DNA of 64,000 bases from Bradyrhizobium sp. sBnM-33 (GCF_032917945.1 NZ_CP136624.1:2542001-2606000); one strand, 5' to 3'; counted from the stretch's first letter, positions 17,273-28,831 are shown. Notes: a model not told the origin generated them from the sequence alone. Numbers and translations: made by a program.

Positions 17273-17635
17273 ATGAAACTTGCTCGATTGATCCAAATCA
17301 GTGCCATGCTGATGCTGATGCTGATGCTGATGCTGATGCTGATGCTGATGCTGCTGCTGCTGCGCCCATCACGTGCGTGGCCGTCGCGGGGCCTCTCATC
17401 TCCTGATGGCGCTTCGGTCTCCCGGCGAGGACAGGATTGCTCTGCACCCGGAACTGGACGGAACGACGCCAGTCAAGAGATGCTGCGCACCATGTTCGAG
17501 GTGATGTGCCGCGAGCCGTTCCAACAGATTGGTCTGGCGGACGTCCGCCTCCAGCTGAAGCGCGGCGATCTGACACCAGCAGCAGCGGAAGCGCAGGCAA
17601 TGTTTTCGGAGCTGACAGGCGGCGTTCGCTCGTAG
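17273..17635 (+). CDS. Small protein with Leu-Met repeat leader, first gene of the NRPS operon
   Basis: From ATG 17273 the 120-residue product begins MKLARLIQISA and continues with eight Met-Leu pairs plus three Leu, encoded by a perfect hexanucleotide repeat. The result resembles a signal peptide or a membrane anchor: basic start and hydrophobic core. The rest is polar, ending MFEVMCREPFQQIGLADVRL, then LKRGDLTPAAAEAQAMF. No family is recognised. It is the first gene after the sigma-54 promoter and lies 15 bases before the next short gene. Confidence 0.5.
   Translation: MKLARLIQISAMLMLMLMLMLMLMLMLLLLRPSRAWPSRGLSSPDGASVSRRGQDCSAPGTGRNDASQEMLRTMFEVMCREPFQQIGLADVRLQLKRGDLTPAAAEAQAMFSELTGGVRS
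17306..17362 (+). repeat. Hexanucleotide microsatellite (ATGCTG)8 followed by (CTG)3
   Basis: Eight perfect ATGCTG units occupy 17306-17353 and three more CTG follow to 17362. The unit is two codons, so gain or loss of units keeps the frame but changes the length of the hydrophobic leader. Confidence 0.95.
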
Positions 17636-17650
17636 ATAGGTAATTAGCCG

Positions 17651-17818
17651 ATGCAGGACGGTTGGGAACTTCGAGAAGCAATGAGGCAACGAGAAGAGCT
17701 CAAAGCCAAGCTCTTCCGCGCTCAATCGGATGTGGCCAGGCGTAAGGCTGAGTTGGCGGACCTCGAGCAGAGGATTCTGAAGAACCTTGACGCTAGTACA
17801 GGGCTGATCTGCTGGTAG
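17651..17818 (+). CDS. Short coiled-coil protein of 55 residues
   Basis: The frame from ATG 17651 reads MQDGWELREAMRQREELKAK, followed by heptad-like QSDVARRKAELADLEQRILK. It is strongly helical with no membrane segment. It sits between the leader-repeat gene and the VOC gene in the presumed NifA operon. No family is recognised; the compact spacing makes it a plausible real gene. Confidence 0.45.
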   Translation: MQDGWELREAMRQREELKAKLFRAQSDVARRKAELADLEQRILKNLDASTGLICW

Positions 17819-17892
17819 CAGGGTTGCCTGTCGCTCGCGCGATGAGGTCGCTTTGGCCTGATTGTCGGATTGTGTGATCGAAAGTGGGTGCT

Positions 17893-18441
17893 ATGCAGAA
17901 AACGATCGATAGCAAGCTCGGAGTGGGTGCGACTTCCGATGACATCCGGACAACCGCGAGTCCGGTGTCGCAATTTCGCGGGATCGATCATATTGCGATT
18001 GCTGTGCTCGATCTTGAGGCCTCAATTCAATTCTTTCGGGACGTGCTAGGTTTTGAGTTGAAGCGCCGTTTTCACATCAAGGGTCGAGCGACGGGCATGC
18101 TATCTGCTGAGTTCGAGAGCAGGGGCATCAGGTTTGTTTTGTGTCAGGGTACTGAGCCGGCTTCTCAGGTCTCAGAGCTCGTGCGGCGTCACGGCGTTGG
18201 AGTTGCTCATATCGCTCTTGAGGTCGACGACGTGGATGCTGCTGTAGAGACCCTAAAGTCTCGTGGTCTGGGATTCGACACGAATGTGATACGTGGCCCT
18301 GGACTGACACAGGCCTTCTCGAGCCGCTCCATTGAGACGGGGCTTAGCTTCGAAATCATTCACCGAGATGGAGAGAGTGGTTTCCTCGAATCGAACGTCC
18401 AGCAGCTTTTTGACCAGCTTGAACAGTCCGGCAAGTATTGA
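17893..18441 (+). CDS. VOC-superfamily (glyoxalase/HPPD-like) protein
   Basis: Starting at ATG 17893 the protein has 182 residues with a single VOC domain: FRGIDHIAIAVLDLEASIQF, FFRDVLGFELKRRF, then GVGVAHIALEVDDVDAAVET and GLSFEIIHRDG. His at DHIAIAV, His at AHIALEV and Glu at FEIIHR are likely metal ligands. The pattern is nearest to methylmalonyl-CoA epimerases and to the N-terminal half of 4-hydroxyphenylpyruvate dioxygenase or hydroxymandelate synthase, but it is only half the length of the latter. In the operon with an HpgT-like transaminase and an NRPS it could help make an unusual amino acid; this is inference. Confidence 0.75.
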   Translation: MQKTIDSKLGVGATSDDIRTTASPVSQFRGIDHIAIAVLDLEASIQFFRDVLGFELKRRFHIKGRATGMLSAEFESRGIRFVLCQGTEPASQVSELVRRHGVGVAHIALEVDDVDAAVETLKSRGLGFDTNVIRGPGLTQAFSSRSIETGLSFEIIHRDGESGFLESNVQQLFDQLEQSGKY

Positions 18442-18530
18442 GCGAAGAGGCGTACGCCCTTAGACCTCCAGTCGTGCTCGTGTTCCGACGTAGGCGTGAT
18501 CCCCATAGCTCCGTCCTCCTCCAAGGCTCC

Positions 18531-19823
18531 ATGATGGATTTCCGGTTGCAAAGTTCGGCAATGAATTTCCTGAACGAGGTCTCGAGTCGGTTTCCCTCAG
18601 CTGTCTCGCTTGCGTCTGGTAGGCCGAGTGACCGGTTTTTCGATAGACTCAACCCCCATGCGCTGTTGAATGCATTCGGTGTGTATCAAAGGTATTGGGC
18701 TGGCGATCGTGGCCAAGTATGGTCTCAGTTGTTGCAGTATGGTCGAACAGCGGGAATCATCAACGAGCTTGTTGCGCAACAGGTGCGATCCGATGAGGGG
18801 CTCCCCGCTAAGGCGGATCGCGTCCTGATCACCTCAGGATGCCAGGAAGCGCTCGCTCTCTGCCTGCCGGCGCTGTGTCCCGAATCTTCGGATGTGCTCC
18901 TGGTCTGCAATCCCACCTATATTGGAGCAATTGGTGCAGCTAATGCTGCGAGGGTGCCTATTGCAGCGTTGTCCAACTCAGCGTCTTGCGTTGCAGACGC
19001 GATCGAGTCCGCCGTTGTGCAATTGGGCCGAAATGGTCGAAGAGCTCGGGCAACATATCTTATTCCCGATTTTGATAATCCGACAGGACGCGTCCTCGAT
19101 GTGGTCGCACGACGGGAGATCCTCGAAGTGTGCGCCAAACATCGGATCGTCGTTTTGGAGGACAATCCATATGGGCCATTTCGGTATGAAGGAGATGCGG
19201 TGCCTCCGATGGCCGTTTTGGATGAGGTCGGAAGTGTTATCTACCTGTCAACATTCTCCAAGACGCTAAGCCCAGCTCTTCGCGTCGGAGCAGCAATACT
19301 GCCCGATACCATCTTTGGAGACGCAGGTGCTTGCCGGACACTTTGGGAAGATCTGGTTCAGCGCAAGAGTTTCGTTACCGTGAATACGAGCCAAATTAGC
19401 CAAGCGATTGTGGCGGGGCTCTTGATCGAACAGCGGACAAGCTTACGTGGCTGGATCCGGCCGGCGCTGGATTGGTATCGTGCAAATCGCGACCTTATGT
19501 TGTGTCAGCTGGACGATGTGTTTTCGCCTTTGTCGGACCAGGTTCGATGGAATCGTCCTGCCGGCGGCTTCTTTCTGACTCTCGATCTTCCTTTCAGATT
19601 TGACGCGAACACCGCGGACGAGTGCGCAACGCATTACAATGTCATTGTTATGCCGATGAGCTTCTTCGCACTGGATAACTCTCAAGACTGCCGGATCCGA
19701 TTGGCGTTCAGCTCGGTTACTCCCGAGCAAATCTCAACTGCTGTGAGAGGTTTAGGTCATTATGTGGCGCGGCGCGTCGGGCGGGAATTGCCCAGGCTAC
19801 GCGACGGCTTGGCTGGAGCGTGA
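18531..19823 (+). CDS. PLP-dependent aminotransferase, HpgT/LysN-like (class I/II)
   Basis: I chose ATG 18531 because [20 protein letters not shown] resembles family N-termini; the frame is also open from TTG 18438, overlapping the previous stop. The product of about 430 residues has [76 protein letters not shown] and the PLP lysine in [16 protein letters not shown]. The pattern fits 2-aminoadipate-type transaminases and the arylglycine transaminase HpgT of glycopeptide pathways. Its gene ends 4 bases into the NRPS gene, so the product probably supplies or modifies an amino acid for that enzyme. The substrate is unknown. Confidence 0.82.
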   Translation: MMDFRLQSSAMNFLNEVSSRFPSAVSLASGRPSDRFFDRLNPHALLNAFGVYQRYWAGDRGQVWSQLLQYGRTAGIINELVAQQVRSDEGLPAKADRVLITSGCQEALALCLPALCPESSDVLLVCNPTYIGAIGAANAARVPIAALSNSASCVADAIESAVVQLGRNGRRARATYLIPDFDNPTGRVLDVVARREILEVCAKHRIVVLEDNPYGPFRYEGDAVPPMAVLDEVGSVIYLSTFSKTLSPALRVGAAILPDTIFGDAGACRTLWEDLVQRKSFVTVNTSQISQAIVAGLLIEQRTSLRGWIRPALDWYRANRDLMLCQLDDVFSPLSDQVRWNRPAGGFFLTLDLPFRFDANTADECATHYNVIVMPMSFFALDNSQDCRIRLAFSSVTPEQISTAVRGLGHYVARRVGRELPRLRDGLAGA

Positions 19824-22800
19824 AGATGGCCCATCGGTCTCCTCCGGTGCACGCCGGCGCGCGTCTCTCGGTGGCCACACGCTCAGCGCGTCACACACGT
19901 GGAGGTTTTGTCATGGAAGTGGGGTACGAACATCACGACATATGTGTGTTGGCCTCATCGAGTTGCGAACTCGGCGATTGGGGTGGGCAACGACCTGCAG
20001 CCTCACCAATTGGTTCTACCGTCTTTGTTGGTGGTGGTACGCTAGCTATTAGGTGTGCAGAGTTAGCAATGGAGATGGGCTACGTCATCGGCGCGGCCCT
20101 GTGTGCCGACGCCATCTTCCGCGATTGGGCCGCTCGCGCCAATGTCTTGTGCCTAGCGAGCGTTGAAGAGCTTGCCACATTGCTCAGTACCGAACCGGTG
20201 GAGTGGATATTTTCTGTTGCCAATCCTTTCATATTGCCGGCGGATGTGTTTGGGCGAGTGCGTCGAGGTGCTTTCAATTACCACGACGGTCCCTTACCAC
20301 GGTATGCGGGAACTCATGCGACGTCTTGGGCGCTGCTGGCCCAAGAGTCCGAATATGCCATCACGTGGCATCGCATAGATGATGGTGTTCATACGGGTGA
20401 CCTGGTGGTTCAACGCCAAGTCCTGATTGGACCTACCGACACCGCGTTAAGCCTGAACCTCAAATGTTATGAAGCCGCAGTCGAGGGATTCCGCGAGCTT
20501 TTAACTTGGTTAACGAACGAAAGGCTTGCCGCCCGTCCGCAGGCGCTAGCGGACAGAAGCTATTTTCCGAGGCGCCGACGCCCAGATGCTGCGGGCTGTC
20601 TGCGATGGGATAGATCCGCGCAAGATCTCTCAGCGATGACGCGCGCCTTAGACTTTGGGCCGCATCATTCCAATCCTTTATGTCTGTCCAAGGCTCTTGT
20701 GGGCGATGACGTAGTCGCAGTCAGGTGCTTGGAGGTGTCGTCTGGCCGCTCGGGCTTTTCGCCGGGTTCCCTGGTTGAAATCCACCCCAGCCACTGGCGT
20801 GTGGCGACGGGAACAGAGGATGTTGATGTTTGGTTTGACAGCCCGGATGGTGAGGCTCTGGATGCGTGGGCACTCGCGAGGCAGTCCGATCTGGATCTAG
20901 GGCATCGCCTCCCGATTTTAAGCGATGACGAGGCTCGGGACATAACTGTTGCCCATGAAATGCTGGCGCCTCGGGAGAGTTTTTGGCGGCAGCGGCTTGA
21001 GCAGTTCAAAATATTGCAGCTTCCGTTTCTGTCGGCTTCAGAAGCTGCGACTCCACCCATATGGCAGTCGAGTTCGTGGCTCATTCCAAGTGCTTTGGCT
21101 AGGCTGTCGCCATTTGATCGCACGGAACACCTAATAACTGCTTGGCTGACCTATCTCGCTCGCGTCACTGGCGAATCACAGCTCCAATTGGGATGGACGC
21201 CGGCACAGAATGGATCGCGGGCCCGGTTGAAGGCGGCGGAGGTGATTGTCGCTTCTGTCGTGCCGATGGAAATTACCATTGATCTTGGTCATGATTTTGC
21301 AGAGGTGCGCAGGGTGGTCGCCGCCGAATGCGCCGAACTGAGCGAGCACGATAGCTTTGCGCGGGATGTGATCGCGCGCGCTCCGAGCTTGCGGGGTAGG
21401 GAGGCGCTACGATCGCGGCGACCCTGGCCGATTGGCGTTACGGTTACGACAAATAGCTCTTCTGCCGCTGGTGATCTGGCTTCGAGCCCGCGTTCTGAGA
21501 CAACCCTATCCGGCGATTTGGTAACGTTTGAGGTTTGCGCTCTGGATGGGAGCTTCCGATGGCACTTTGATGCTAGTCGCTTGGCGCCCAAGCAGATCGA
21601 CCGCATGACGCAGCATTTGCAAAATTTGTTGTGTGCTGTGATGGCCGATGCGCGGCAAGCGGCCGCGCGGATTGAGCTGCTGTCGTCCGCTGAGCGTACG
21701 TATCTCCTGGAGGAGTTGAACCGGACGGCGGCCCCCTATCCGGCGGAGCAGTGCATCCATCAGCTGTTCGAGGCGCAGGTGCGTCAAGCGCCGGACGCGG
21801 TGGCGGTGGTCGATGCGGACGCGCGCTTAAGCTATGGCGAGCTCAATGCACGGGCGAACCGGCTGGCGCATCATCTGATCGCGCTCGGGGTGAAGCCGGG
21901 CGATTGTATAGCCACCGTGCTTGACCGTTCCATCAGTCTTGTCGCGGCGCAGCTTGCGATTCTGAAGGCGGGAGGAGTGTATGTGCCGATCGATCGCACT
22001 CTTCCATCTGCGCGACAAGGATGGGTGATGGCCGACTGCGCTGCACGCCTGGTGCTTACCGAGAATGACGATGATGATCTGGTTGAGGGGGTGACGATTC
22101 CTGTTCTGCCCATTAAGCCGCTGATGGCTGGAACAGGATGTAGTACCGATCCAAGCTTGGCATTAAGCGCCGAGGCTGCTGCTTATGTCATGTACACCTC
22201 CGGCTCGACCGGCGTTCCCAAGGGAGTTGTTGTTCCTCATCGTGCTGTCAACCGGCTCGTCATCAACAACGGCTATGCGGAGTTCAGCTCGAAGGATCGT
22301 GTGGGATGGCTGGGCAATCCCGCGTTTGATATCAGTACGCTGGAAGTCTGGGCACCGCTGCTACACGGTTCGAGCCTGATTGCGATTCCATACACTAATG
22401 TGCTGGAGCCAGAAGTGCTGCGCAGTCTGGTTCAGCAGCACCGCATTACCGTCCTGCATTTGACAGCGGGGTTGTTCAGGCAGAGCGCTAATGATCTAGG
22501 CCCGGTGCTGGCAAGTTTGCGGTTGCTATTAGTTGGTGGTGATACGGTTGATGTGGCGGCAGTAGCACGGGTGTTGAGGCAGAACCGACCGCAACATCTC
22601 TTGCACTGCTACGGTCCGACCGAGACGACGACCTTTGCGACAGTCTGCGAGATCAACGCGATTGATGAGCCATTCCAGCGGCTCCCGATTGGCCGACCGA
22701 TCGCGAACACGCAGGTTTACCTGCTGGACGGTCATGGCGCGCCCGTTCCGTTCGGGGCGGTCGGGGAGCTTTACATCGGCGGGGCGGGGGTCGCGCGTGG

Positions 22801-25800
22801 CTATCTGAACCGGCCCGAGCTGACGGCGGAGCGGTTTGTGGCCGATCCGTTCAGCGCTGAGGCGGGGGCGCGGATGTACCGGACCGGGGATGTTGCGCGG
22901 TACTTGCCGGACGGCAATCTGGAGTTTTTGGGCCGCAACGACGACCAGGTGAAGATCCGGGGCTTCCGGATCGAGCCCGGCGAGATCGCGGCACGGCTCG
23001 TCGAACACGCATTCGTGCGCGATGCGGTCGTCGTGGCGCAACAGGATCGCACCGGCGAGAAGCGTCTTGTTGCCTATGTGGTTGCGGCTGCGGAGCACGC
23101 CGGCGAAGCTGAGGGATCTGACCTTGCCGGCACGTTGCGCGCGCATGTGAGTGCGCGGCTGCCCGACTACATGGTGCCGGCTGCGTTTGTGCGGCTGGCG
23201 GCGCTGCCGCTGACGGCAAACGGCAAGCTCGACCGCAAGGCGCTGCCGATGCCTGAGGATGCGGCCTATGCGCGCGCGGCCTATGAGCCGCCGCGGGGCG
23301 AGACCGAGACCGCGCTGGCGACGATCTGGGCGGAGCTTCTCGGTGTGGCGCGGGTCGGGCGGCACGACAACTTCTTCGAGCTTGGCGGCCATTCGCTGCT
23401 GGCGGTGCAGCTGATGGCGCGTCTGCGGCGGCTGTCGCTGGGGATCGAGGTGCAGACCTTGTTCGCCAAGCCGGTGCTGGCGGATCAGGCCGCAAGCCTG
23501 GGCAGTCATCAGGAGGCGGCGGTCCCGGCCAACCTGATCACCGCGAGCAGCACGGCGATTACGCCGCAGATGCTGCCGCTGATCGAGCTGACGCAGGGCG
23601 AGATCGATCGGATCGTCGCCATGGTGCCTGGTGGCGTCGGCAACATCCAGGACATTTATGGCTTGTCGCCGCTGCAGGACGGCATCCTGTTCCATCATCT
23701 GCTCGCCAGCCATGGCGATCCGTACCTGCTGGTGTCGCAGACGGCGTTTGCCGACCGTGACGTGTTGGACCGCTATCTTGCCGCGGTTCAGCGGGTGGTG
23801 GATCGGCACGACATTCTGCGCACGGCCTTCGTCTGGGAGGGGCTGTCGAGCCCGGCCCAGGTGGTGTGGCGTCGTGCGCCGCTGGAGGTGAGCGAGGTCG
23901 AGCTGGATGGCTATCATGGTCCCGGCGCCGATGAGCTCCGGCGCCGGTTTGATCCGCGCCAGCACCGCATCGATCTTGGCCGGGCGCCGCTGTTGCGGTT
24001 TGTGACCGCGCGCGAGCCCGGCAGCGCGCGCTGGCTGCTGCTGGAGCTGCAGCACCATTTGATCGGGGATCAAACCACGCTGGAAGTGATGCATGCCGAG
24101 GTCTGGGCCGTGCTGGAGGGGCGCGAGCATGAGCTGATAGCCCCGCAGCCGTTCCGCAATCTGGTGGCGCAGGCGCATCTTGGTGTTGATGCCAAGGCGC
24201 ATGAAGAGTTCTTCCGGGGGCTGCTGGCCGACATCGACGCGCCGACCATGCCGTTCGGGTTGAGCGAGGTCTACGGCGACGGCAGCGGCGTCGGCGAGGC
24301 GCATCGGATGCTGCCGCAGGCGCTCAACGAGCGGCTGCGGGAACAGGCGCGGCGGCTGGGGGTGAGCCTGGCGAGCCTGTGCCATCTGGCCTGGGGGCAG
24401 GTGGTGGCGCGCAGCAGCGGCCGCGAGCAGGTGGTGTTCGGCACGGTGCTGTTCGGCCGCATGCATGGCGGCGCCGGTGTCGACCGCGCCATGGGCCTGT
24501 TCATCAACACCCTGCCGCTGCGGCTTGATCTGGACGGCACCGGGGTCGAGGCGAGCGTGCGGACCACCCACGCCCGGCTGGCCGAGCTGCTGGCGCACGA
24601 GCATGCCTCGCTGGCCTTGGCGCAACGCTGCAGCGGCGTTGCGGCACCGACGCCGCTGTTCAGCGCGCTGTTGAACTATCGTCACACCACGCCGGCGGCC
24701 ATGCCGGGCTCCGGAACGGATGATGGTCTGTCGGGGATGGAATGGCTGGGCGGGGAGGAACGCACCAACTATCCCCTGTCCTTGTCGGTGGAGGATTTTG
24801 GCGAGGCGCTCGGTCTGACGGCGCAGGTGGCGGAGGGCGTCGCTGCGGACCGGGTCTGCGGTTACATGCAGCGGGCGCTCGAGCAAGTGGCTGAGGCGCT
24901 GGAGCACGCCCCCAATACGCCGGTGCGAGACCTGGACATCCTGCCAGCCGCTGAGCGCGCCTACCTCCTGGAGGAGTTGAACCGGACGGCGGCCCCCTAT
25001 CCGGCGGAGCAGTGCATTCATCAGCTGTTCGAGGCGCAGGTGCGTCAAGCGCCGGACGCGGTGGCGGTGGTCGATGCGGACGCGCGCTTAAGCTATGGCG
25101 AGCTCAATGCACGGGCGAACCGGCTCGCGCATCATCTGATCGGGCTCGGGGTGAGGCCCGGGGATAGTGTTGCGACAATGCTGGACCGCTCCGTTGCGCT
25201 TGTGGTGGCGCAGTTGGCGACCCTGAAGGCGGGGGGAGTTTATGTGCCGATCGATCGCGCTCTTCCATCTGCACGACAAAGCTGGATACTGGCCGACTGT
25301 GATGCGCGCCTCGTGCTTAGCGAGAGTGACGATGACGATCTGGTTGAGGTGACAATCCCTGTTCTGCCCATTGAGCCGCTCATGGCCGGAACAGGATGTA
25401 GTACCGATCCAGGCCTGGCATTGAGCGCCGAGGCCGCCGCTTATGTAATGTACACCTCCGGCTCGACCGGCGTTCCCAAGGGAGTTGTTGTTCCTCATCG
25501 TGCTGTCAACCGGCTCGTCATCAACAACGGCTATGCGGAGTTCAGCTCGAAGGATCGTGTGGGATGGCTGGGCAATCCCGCGTTTGATATCAGTACGCTG
25601 GAAGTCTGGGCACCGCTGCTACACGGTTCGAGCCTGATTGCGATTCCATACACTAATGTGCTGGAGCCAGAAGTGCTGCGCAGTCTGGTTCAGCAGCACC
25701 GCATTACCGTCCTGCATTTGACAGCGGGGTTGTTCAGGCAGAGCGCTAATGATCTAGGCCCGGTGCTGGCAAGTTTGCGGTTGCTATTAGTTGGTGGTGA

Positions 25801-27625
25801 TACGGTTGATGTGGCGGCAGTAGCACGGGTGTTGAGGCAGAACCGACCGCAACATCTCTTGCACTGCTACGGTCCGACCGAGACGACGACCTTTGCGACA
25901 GTCTGCGAGATCAACGCGATTGATGAGCCATTCCAGCGGCTCCCGATTGGCCGACCGATCGCGAACACGCAGGTTTACCTGCTGGACGGTCATGGCGCGC
26001 CCGTTCCGTTCGGGGCGGTCGGGGAGCTTTACATCAGCGGGGCGGGGGTCGCGCGTGGCTATCTGAACCGGCCCGAGCTGACGGCGGAGCGGTTTGTGGC
26101 CGATCCGTTCAGCGCTGAGGCGGGGGCGCGGATGTACCGGACCGGGGATGTTGCGCGGTACTTGCCGGACGGCAATCTGGAGTTTTTGGGCCGCAACGAC
26201 GACCAGGTGAAGATCCGGGGCTTCCGGATCGAGCCCGGCGAGATCGCGGCACGGCTCGTCGAACACGCATTCGTGCGCGATGCGGTCGTCGTGGCGCAAC
26301 AGGATCGCACCGGCGAGAAGCGTCTTGTTGCCTATGTGGTTGCGGCTGCGGAGCACGCCGGCGAAGCTGAGGGATCTGACCTTGCCGGCACGTTGCGCGC
26401 GCATGTGAGTGCGCGGCTGCCCGACTACATGGTGCCGGCTGCGTTTGTGCGGCTGGCGGCGCTGCCGCTGACGGCAAACGGCAAGCTCGACCGCAAGGCG
26501 CTGCCGATGCCTGAGGATGCGGCCTATGCGCGCGCGGCCTATGAGCCGCCGCGGGGCGAGACCGAGACCGCGCTGGCGACGATCTGGGCGGAGCTTCTCG
26601 GTGTGGCGCGGGTCGGGCGGCACGACAACTTCTTTGACCTCGGTGGACATTCGCTGCTAGCGCTGCAAGTGCTTGAGCAACTCCGGCGGCGGGGTTTGAT
26701 CCTCGATCTTTCCGTGCATTTCACGAATCCTCGTCTCGATCAGTGCGCCGAGAAGGTGCGCCCCGCATCGAAGAACCATCGAAAATCTGCGAGCCAACTT
26801 ATTCCGCTTCGACTCGCGAATAGTCAGCCACTTATCCTCTGTCACGCTTGTGGCGGAGGGCTGAGCGTCTATGATGACCTCGTGCGGGCGCTGCCAGCTA
26901 CACAGACCATCTACGGTATACATGCCCTAGAGTTCGGTCACGAACTCCTGAAGGTGGGTTCGATTGACGAGATCGCCCAAGTCTATGCTCGGGCTATTGT
27001 TCCTGTGCTGCCGGACATGGCTTGTACGCTCGCGGGATGGTCTTTTGGCGGTGTGCTCGCCCACGCCGTTGCTGGGATGCTAATCTCTGCAAACGTGAGG
27101 GTCGATTTAGTGGCATTGATCGATAGTGCCCATCCGTCGGCGCCAGAGACGCCTTCCACTCTCACCTTGGACCAGGAATGGTCTGAATTCCTTGCATTCC
27201 TTGTCGACGAGGGAGGATTGTCGCCTGAGCACGATGCAACCATGAAAATTCGACCGGGTGACTTCGCTACGCTCGCGAGCGCTGCTTTTGGTGCATGGAA
27301 AATCGGTGTACCGGCGCTTGAGGAAATCTTCCAAATGTTCATTCGCCATATTCGCGCGGGCAAACTATACGTACCTAAGAAGGTTTCGGCGCTCTGCGTC
27401 TATTACACTCGGGAGTCCACTAGCGCAGCAACTCCATGGCACGCTGCTTTCGAGAGCCTCGTTGAAGGGCCCCCTCTTCCTGGCGACCATGGTTCCCTTC
27501 TGAAGCATCCAAATGTGACCGTTCTTGCGGAGGACCTCTCACATCGCCTTCCCGGCGAGGCATTCGTTCGCCGTCCAACAAAAGCTTCAAAAGACGCACC
27601 TTTTCCAATAGATCAGGACCTGTAG
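19820..27625 (+). CDS. Two-module non-ribosomal peptide synthetase with formyltransferase and thioesterase domains
   Basis: The 2601-residue protein has this order: formyltransferase domain at about 65-250 ([31 protein letters not shown]); a degenerate condensation-like domain at about 375-615 without an HHxxxDG motif; adenylation 1 at about 640-1150 ([15 protein letters not shown]); carrier 1 near 1185 ([14 protein letters not shown]); condensation 2 at about 1260-1700 ([25 protein letters not shown], with Gln replacing the usual Gly); adenylation 2 at about 1720-2235; carrier 2 near 2271 ([14 protein letters not shown]); thioesterase at about 2335-2590 ([22 protein letters not shown]). The two adenylation domains are almost identical, so they should activate the same amino acid. 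By eye the ten-residue code reads D-I-L-H-L-G-C-T-F plus Lys, which I cannot assign. A formylated or cyclised dipeptide is plausible. It is the last gene of the presumed NifA operon. Confidence 0.92.
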   Translation: MKMAHRSPPVHAGARLSVATRSARHTRGGFVMEVGYEHHDICVLASSSCELGDWGGQRPAASPIGSTVFVGGGTLAIRCAELAMEMGYVIGAALCADAIFRDWAARANVLCLASVEELATLLSTEPVEWIFSVANPFILPADVFGRVRRGAFNYHDGPLPRYAGTHATSWALLAQESEYAITWHRIDDGVHTGDLVVQRQVLIGPTDTALSLNLKCYEAAVEGFRELLTWLTNERLAARPQALADRSYFPRRRRPDAAGCLRWDRSAQDLSAMTRALDFGPHHSNPLCLSKALVGDDVVAVRCLEVSSGRSGFSPGSLVEIHPSHWRVATGTEDVDVWFDSPDGEALDAWALARQSDLDLGHRLPILSDDEARDITVAHEMLAPRESFWRQRLEQFKILQLPFLSASEAATPPIWQSSSWLIPSALARLSPFDRTEHLITAWLTYLARVTGESQLQLGWTPAQNGSRARLKAAEVIVASVVPMEITIDLGHDFAEVRRVVAAECAELSEHDSFARDVIARAPSLRGREALRSRRPWPIGVTVTTNSSSAAGDLASSPRSETTLSGDLVTFEVCALDGSFRWHFDASRLAPKQIDRMTQHLQNLLCAVMADARQAAARIELLSSAERTYLLEELNRTAAPYPAEQCIHQLFEAQVRQAPDAVAVVDADARLSYGELNARANRLAHHLIALGVKPGDCIATVLDRSISLVAAQLAILKAGGVYVPIDRTLPSARQGWVMADCAARLVLTENDDDDLVEGVTIPVLPIKPLMAGTGCSTDPSLALSAEAAAYVMYTSGSTGVPKGVVVPHRAVNRLVINNGYAEFSSKDRVGWLGNPAFDISTLEVWAPLLHGSSLIAIPYTNVLEPEVLRSLVQQHRITVLHLTAGLFRQSANDLGPVLASLRLLLVGGDTVDVAAVARVLRQNRPQHLLHCYGPTETTTFATVCEINAIDEPFQRLPIGRPIANTQVYLLDGHGAPVPFGAVGELYIGGAGVARGYLNRPELTAERFVADPFSAEAGARMYRTGDVARYLPDGNLEFLGRNDDQVKIRGFRIEPGEIAARLVEHAFVRDAVVVAQQDRTGEKRLVAYVVAAAEHAGEAEGSDLAGTLRAHVSARLPDYMVPAAFVRLAALPLTANGKLDRKALPMPEDAAYARAAYEPPRGETETALATIWAELLGVARVGRHDNFFELGGHSLLAVQLMARLRRLSLGIEVQTLFAKPVLADQAASLGSHQEAAVPANLITASSTAITPQMLPLIELTQGEIDRIVAMVPGGVGNIQDIYGLSPLQDGILFHHLLASHGDPYLLVSQTAFADRDVLDRYLAAVQRVVDRHDILRTAFVWEGLSSPAQVVWRRAPLEVSEVELDGYHGPGADELRRRFDPRQHRIDLGRAPLLRFVTAREPGSARWLLLELQHHLIGDQTTLEVMHAEVWAVLEGREHELIAPQPFRNLVAQAHLGVDAKAHEEFFRGLLADIDAPTMPFGLSEVYGDGSGVGEAHRMLPQALNERLREQARRLGVSLASLCHLAWGQVVARSSGREQVVFGTVLFGRMHGGAGVDRAMGLFINTLPLRLDLDGTGVEASVRTTHARLAELLAHEHASLALAQRCSGVAAPTPLFSALLNYRHTTPAAMPGSGTDDGLSGMEWLGGEERTNYPLSLSVEDFGEALGLTAQVAEGVAADRVCGYMQRALEQVAEALEHAPNTPVRDLDILPAAERAYLLEELNRTAAPYPAEQCIHQLFEAQVRQAPDAVAVVDADARLSYGELNARANRLAHHLIGLGVRPGDSVATMLDRSVALVVAQLATLKAGGVYVPIDRALPSARQSWILADCDARLVLSESDDDDLVEVTIPVLPIEPLMAGTGCSTDPGLALSAEAAAYVMYTSGSTGVPKGVVVPHRAVNRLVINNGYAEFSSKDRVGWLGNPAFDISTLEVWAPLLHGSSLIAIPYTNVLEPEVLRSLVQQHRITVLHLTAGLFRQSANDLGPVLASLRLLLVGGDTVDVAAVARVLRQNRPQHLLHCYGPTETTTFATVCEINAIDEPFQRLPIGRPIANTQVYLLDGHGAPVPFGAVGELYISGAGVARGYLNRPELTAERFVADPFSAEAGARMYRTGDVARYLPDGNLEFLGRNDDQVKIRGFRIEPGEIAARLVEHAFVRDAVVVAQQDRTGEKRLVAYVVAAAEHAGEAEGSDLAGTLRAHVSARLPDYMVPAAFVRLAALPLTANGKLDRKALPMPEDAAYARAAYEPPRGETETALATIWAELLGVARVGRHDNFFDLGGHSLLALQVLEQLRRRGLILDLSVHFTNPRLDQCAEKVRPASKNHRKSASQLIPLRLANSQPLILCHACGGGLSVYDDLVRALPATQTIYGIHALEFGHELLKVGSIDEIAQVYARAIVPVLPDMACTLAGWSFGGVLAHAVAGMLISANVRVDLVALIDSAHPSAPETPSTLTLDQEWSEFLAFLVDEGGLSPEHDATMKIRPGDFATLASAAFGAWKIGVPALEEIFQMFIRHIRAGKLYVPKKVSALCVYYTRESTSAATPWHAAFESLVEGPPLPGDHGSLLKHPNVTVLAEDLSHRLPGEAFVRRPTKASKDAPFPIDQDL
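22190..23376 (+). repeat. Internal direct repeat, copy 1 (adenylation 1 core)
   Basis: This stretch matches 25448-26634 at a constant offset of 3258 bases. I noticed one difference in it, GGC at about 22775 against AGC at about 26033 (Gly to Ser). It covers the substrate-binding part of the adenylation domain and the first half of the carrier domain. Confidence 0.9.
25448..26634 (+). repeat. Internal direct repeat, copy 2 (adenylation 2 core)
   Basis: Second copy of the 1.19-kb near-identical block inside the NRPS gene. A shorter related repeat also joins the 21.70-21.88 kb and 24.96-25.13 kb regions, where the adenylation domains start. The pattern points to recent gene conversion or duplication. 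Confidence 0.9.
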
Positions 27626-27754
27626 CAGTGAAGTGGACCCCATCCGTGGGGCCACGGCGACCAATCTCTTAGTTGGATTCTCGGCCGCTCCGATCTCCTG
27701 ATATCACGCTGCGAACAGCTCTGTTTCTGCTGCTGTTGTTGCGCCTGTGATTGC

Positions 27755-28484
27755 TCACAATACACTCTCGACGATGGTGGCGTGGTGAACGAGGCGATCG
27801 ATGGCGGCGAGGGTCTCCATCAGCCCATGCCCGATGAAGCACAGCTTCGTCTCCTTGCCTTTACCCTTGCGATAGAGCCTGGCATCGGGATCGGTGGTCG
27901 AAGCATGGGTGTCGTTCGAGCGTCTCTGGCCATGGAAGTCCGCTTCGGCATTGCGCCCGTCTTGCGCCGGCGGCTCGTCCGAGCCGTCCTTCGGCTTGAC
28001 GCTCTTCATCGAGGCCCAGGCCTCGATCAGCGTGCCATCGACCGAGAAGTGATCGCTCGACAGAAGCTTCTTCACCTTGGGCTGCGCGCCAGCAACGCCA
28101 CGAGGAACTTGGCCGAGATGTCGCCTTCCAGTCGCCGGTCGCGGTTCTTCGAGAACACCGAATGGTCCCAGGCTGCGTCGTCAACGCCGACTCCGACGAA
28201 CCAGCGGAACAGCAGGTCGTATTCCAGCCGCTCCATCAGAAGCCGCTCCGAGCGGATTGAATAAAACGTCTGCAATAGCATCGCACGCAGCAGCTTCTCC
28301 GGCGGATCGACGGCCGCCCAATCGGCGAATAGAGCGCGGCAAACTCGCGCTCCAGCGCCGAAAGCGCCTCGTTCACAATCGTCCGGATCGCTCGCGGCGG
28401 ATGATCTCGCCGCACCCGCGCCTCCAGGTCAACGTAGCTGAACAGCTCGCCCGTTCGATTGTCGCCGCCACGCACGCACACCAT
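27755..28484 (-). pseudogene. IS5-family transposase, frameshifted and truncated
   Basis: Pieces in three frames follow the usual order: ELFSYVDLEARVRRDHPPRA, SALEREFAALYSPIGRPSI, then MERLEYDLLFRWFVGVGVDD and AAWDHSVFSKNRDRRLEGDI, then KKLLSSDHFSVDGTLIEAWA. The frame ends at ATIVESVL. The C-terminal part with the Glu of the DDE triad is missing. It begins about 130 bases after the NRPS gene. Confidence 0.8.
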
Positions 28485-28831
28485 CTCCGAATCTCATCGG
28501 AGCGAATGAATCACGGTCGTCGGTCGGCGGCGAGCGCCTTTTTCAACAGCCTGCTCTCATGTTCGCTGTCAAGATTTTGAACGAGCACGACTCTCCTGGT
28601 TGCGCCCAGGCGCTGAGTTTCGGCGGTGCCCAAGGCGGGAGGCGGAGCCAGAGACGACGGTTGAGCAAGCTCTCATGCGCGGGTTGGCTACCGCATGACC
28701 GTGGTTTCGTCTTGGGGCTGCCTCGGTCTAGAGGACGAGCGTCGGCAAAGCCGGCTCATAGCAGGCAACGAGGATTCCCCACCGCGCCCCGCCTCCTGCC
28801 CTGGGCACCGATATGGTCGAGCATCGTTCTT
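28485..28831. other. Junction sequence between IS5 and IS110 copies
   Basis: No gene is supported here. The stretch holds the remains of the IS5 element's upstream end and the downstream end of the IS110 element. Open frames on the plus strand are shadows of the IS110 transposase. Confidence 0.5.

Noticed and set aside
17306..17362. Tandem hexanucleotide run considered as a CRISPR or protein-binding array
   Set aside because: The units are 6 bases, contiguous and without spacers, so it is a simple sequence repeat inside a probable coding frame.
20949..21134. Short frames inside the NRPS condensation-like region as separate genes
   Set aside because: They are out-of-frame shadows of an uninterrupted 2601-codon gene.
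22529..25048. 839-codon open frame on the minus strand
   Set aside because: It lies opposite the NRPS gene, is rich in Arg, His and Gln without motifs, and repeats at 25787-26650 only because the NRPS repeats. It is a shadow frame of GC-rich coding DNA.
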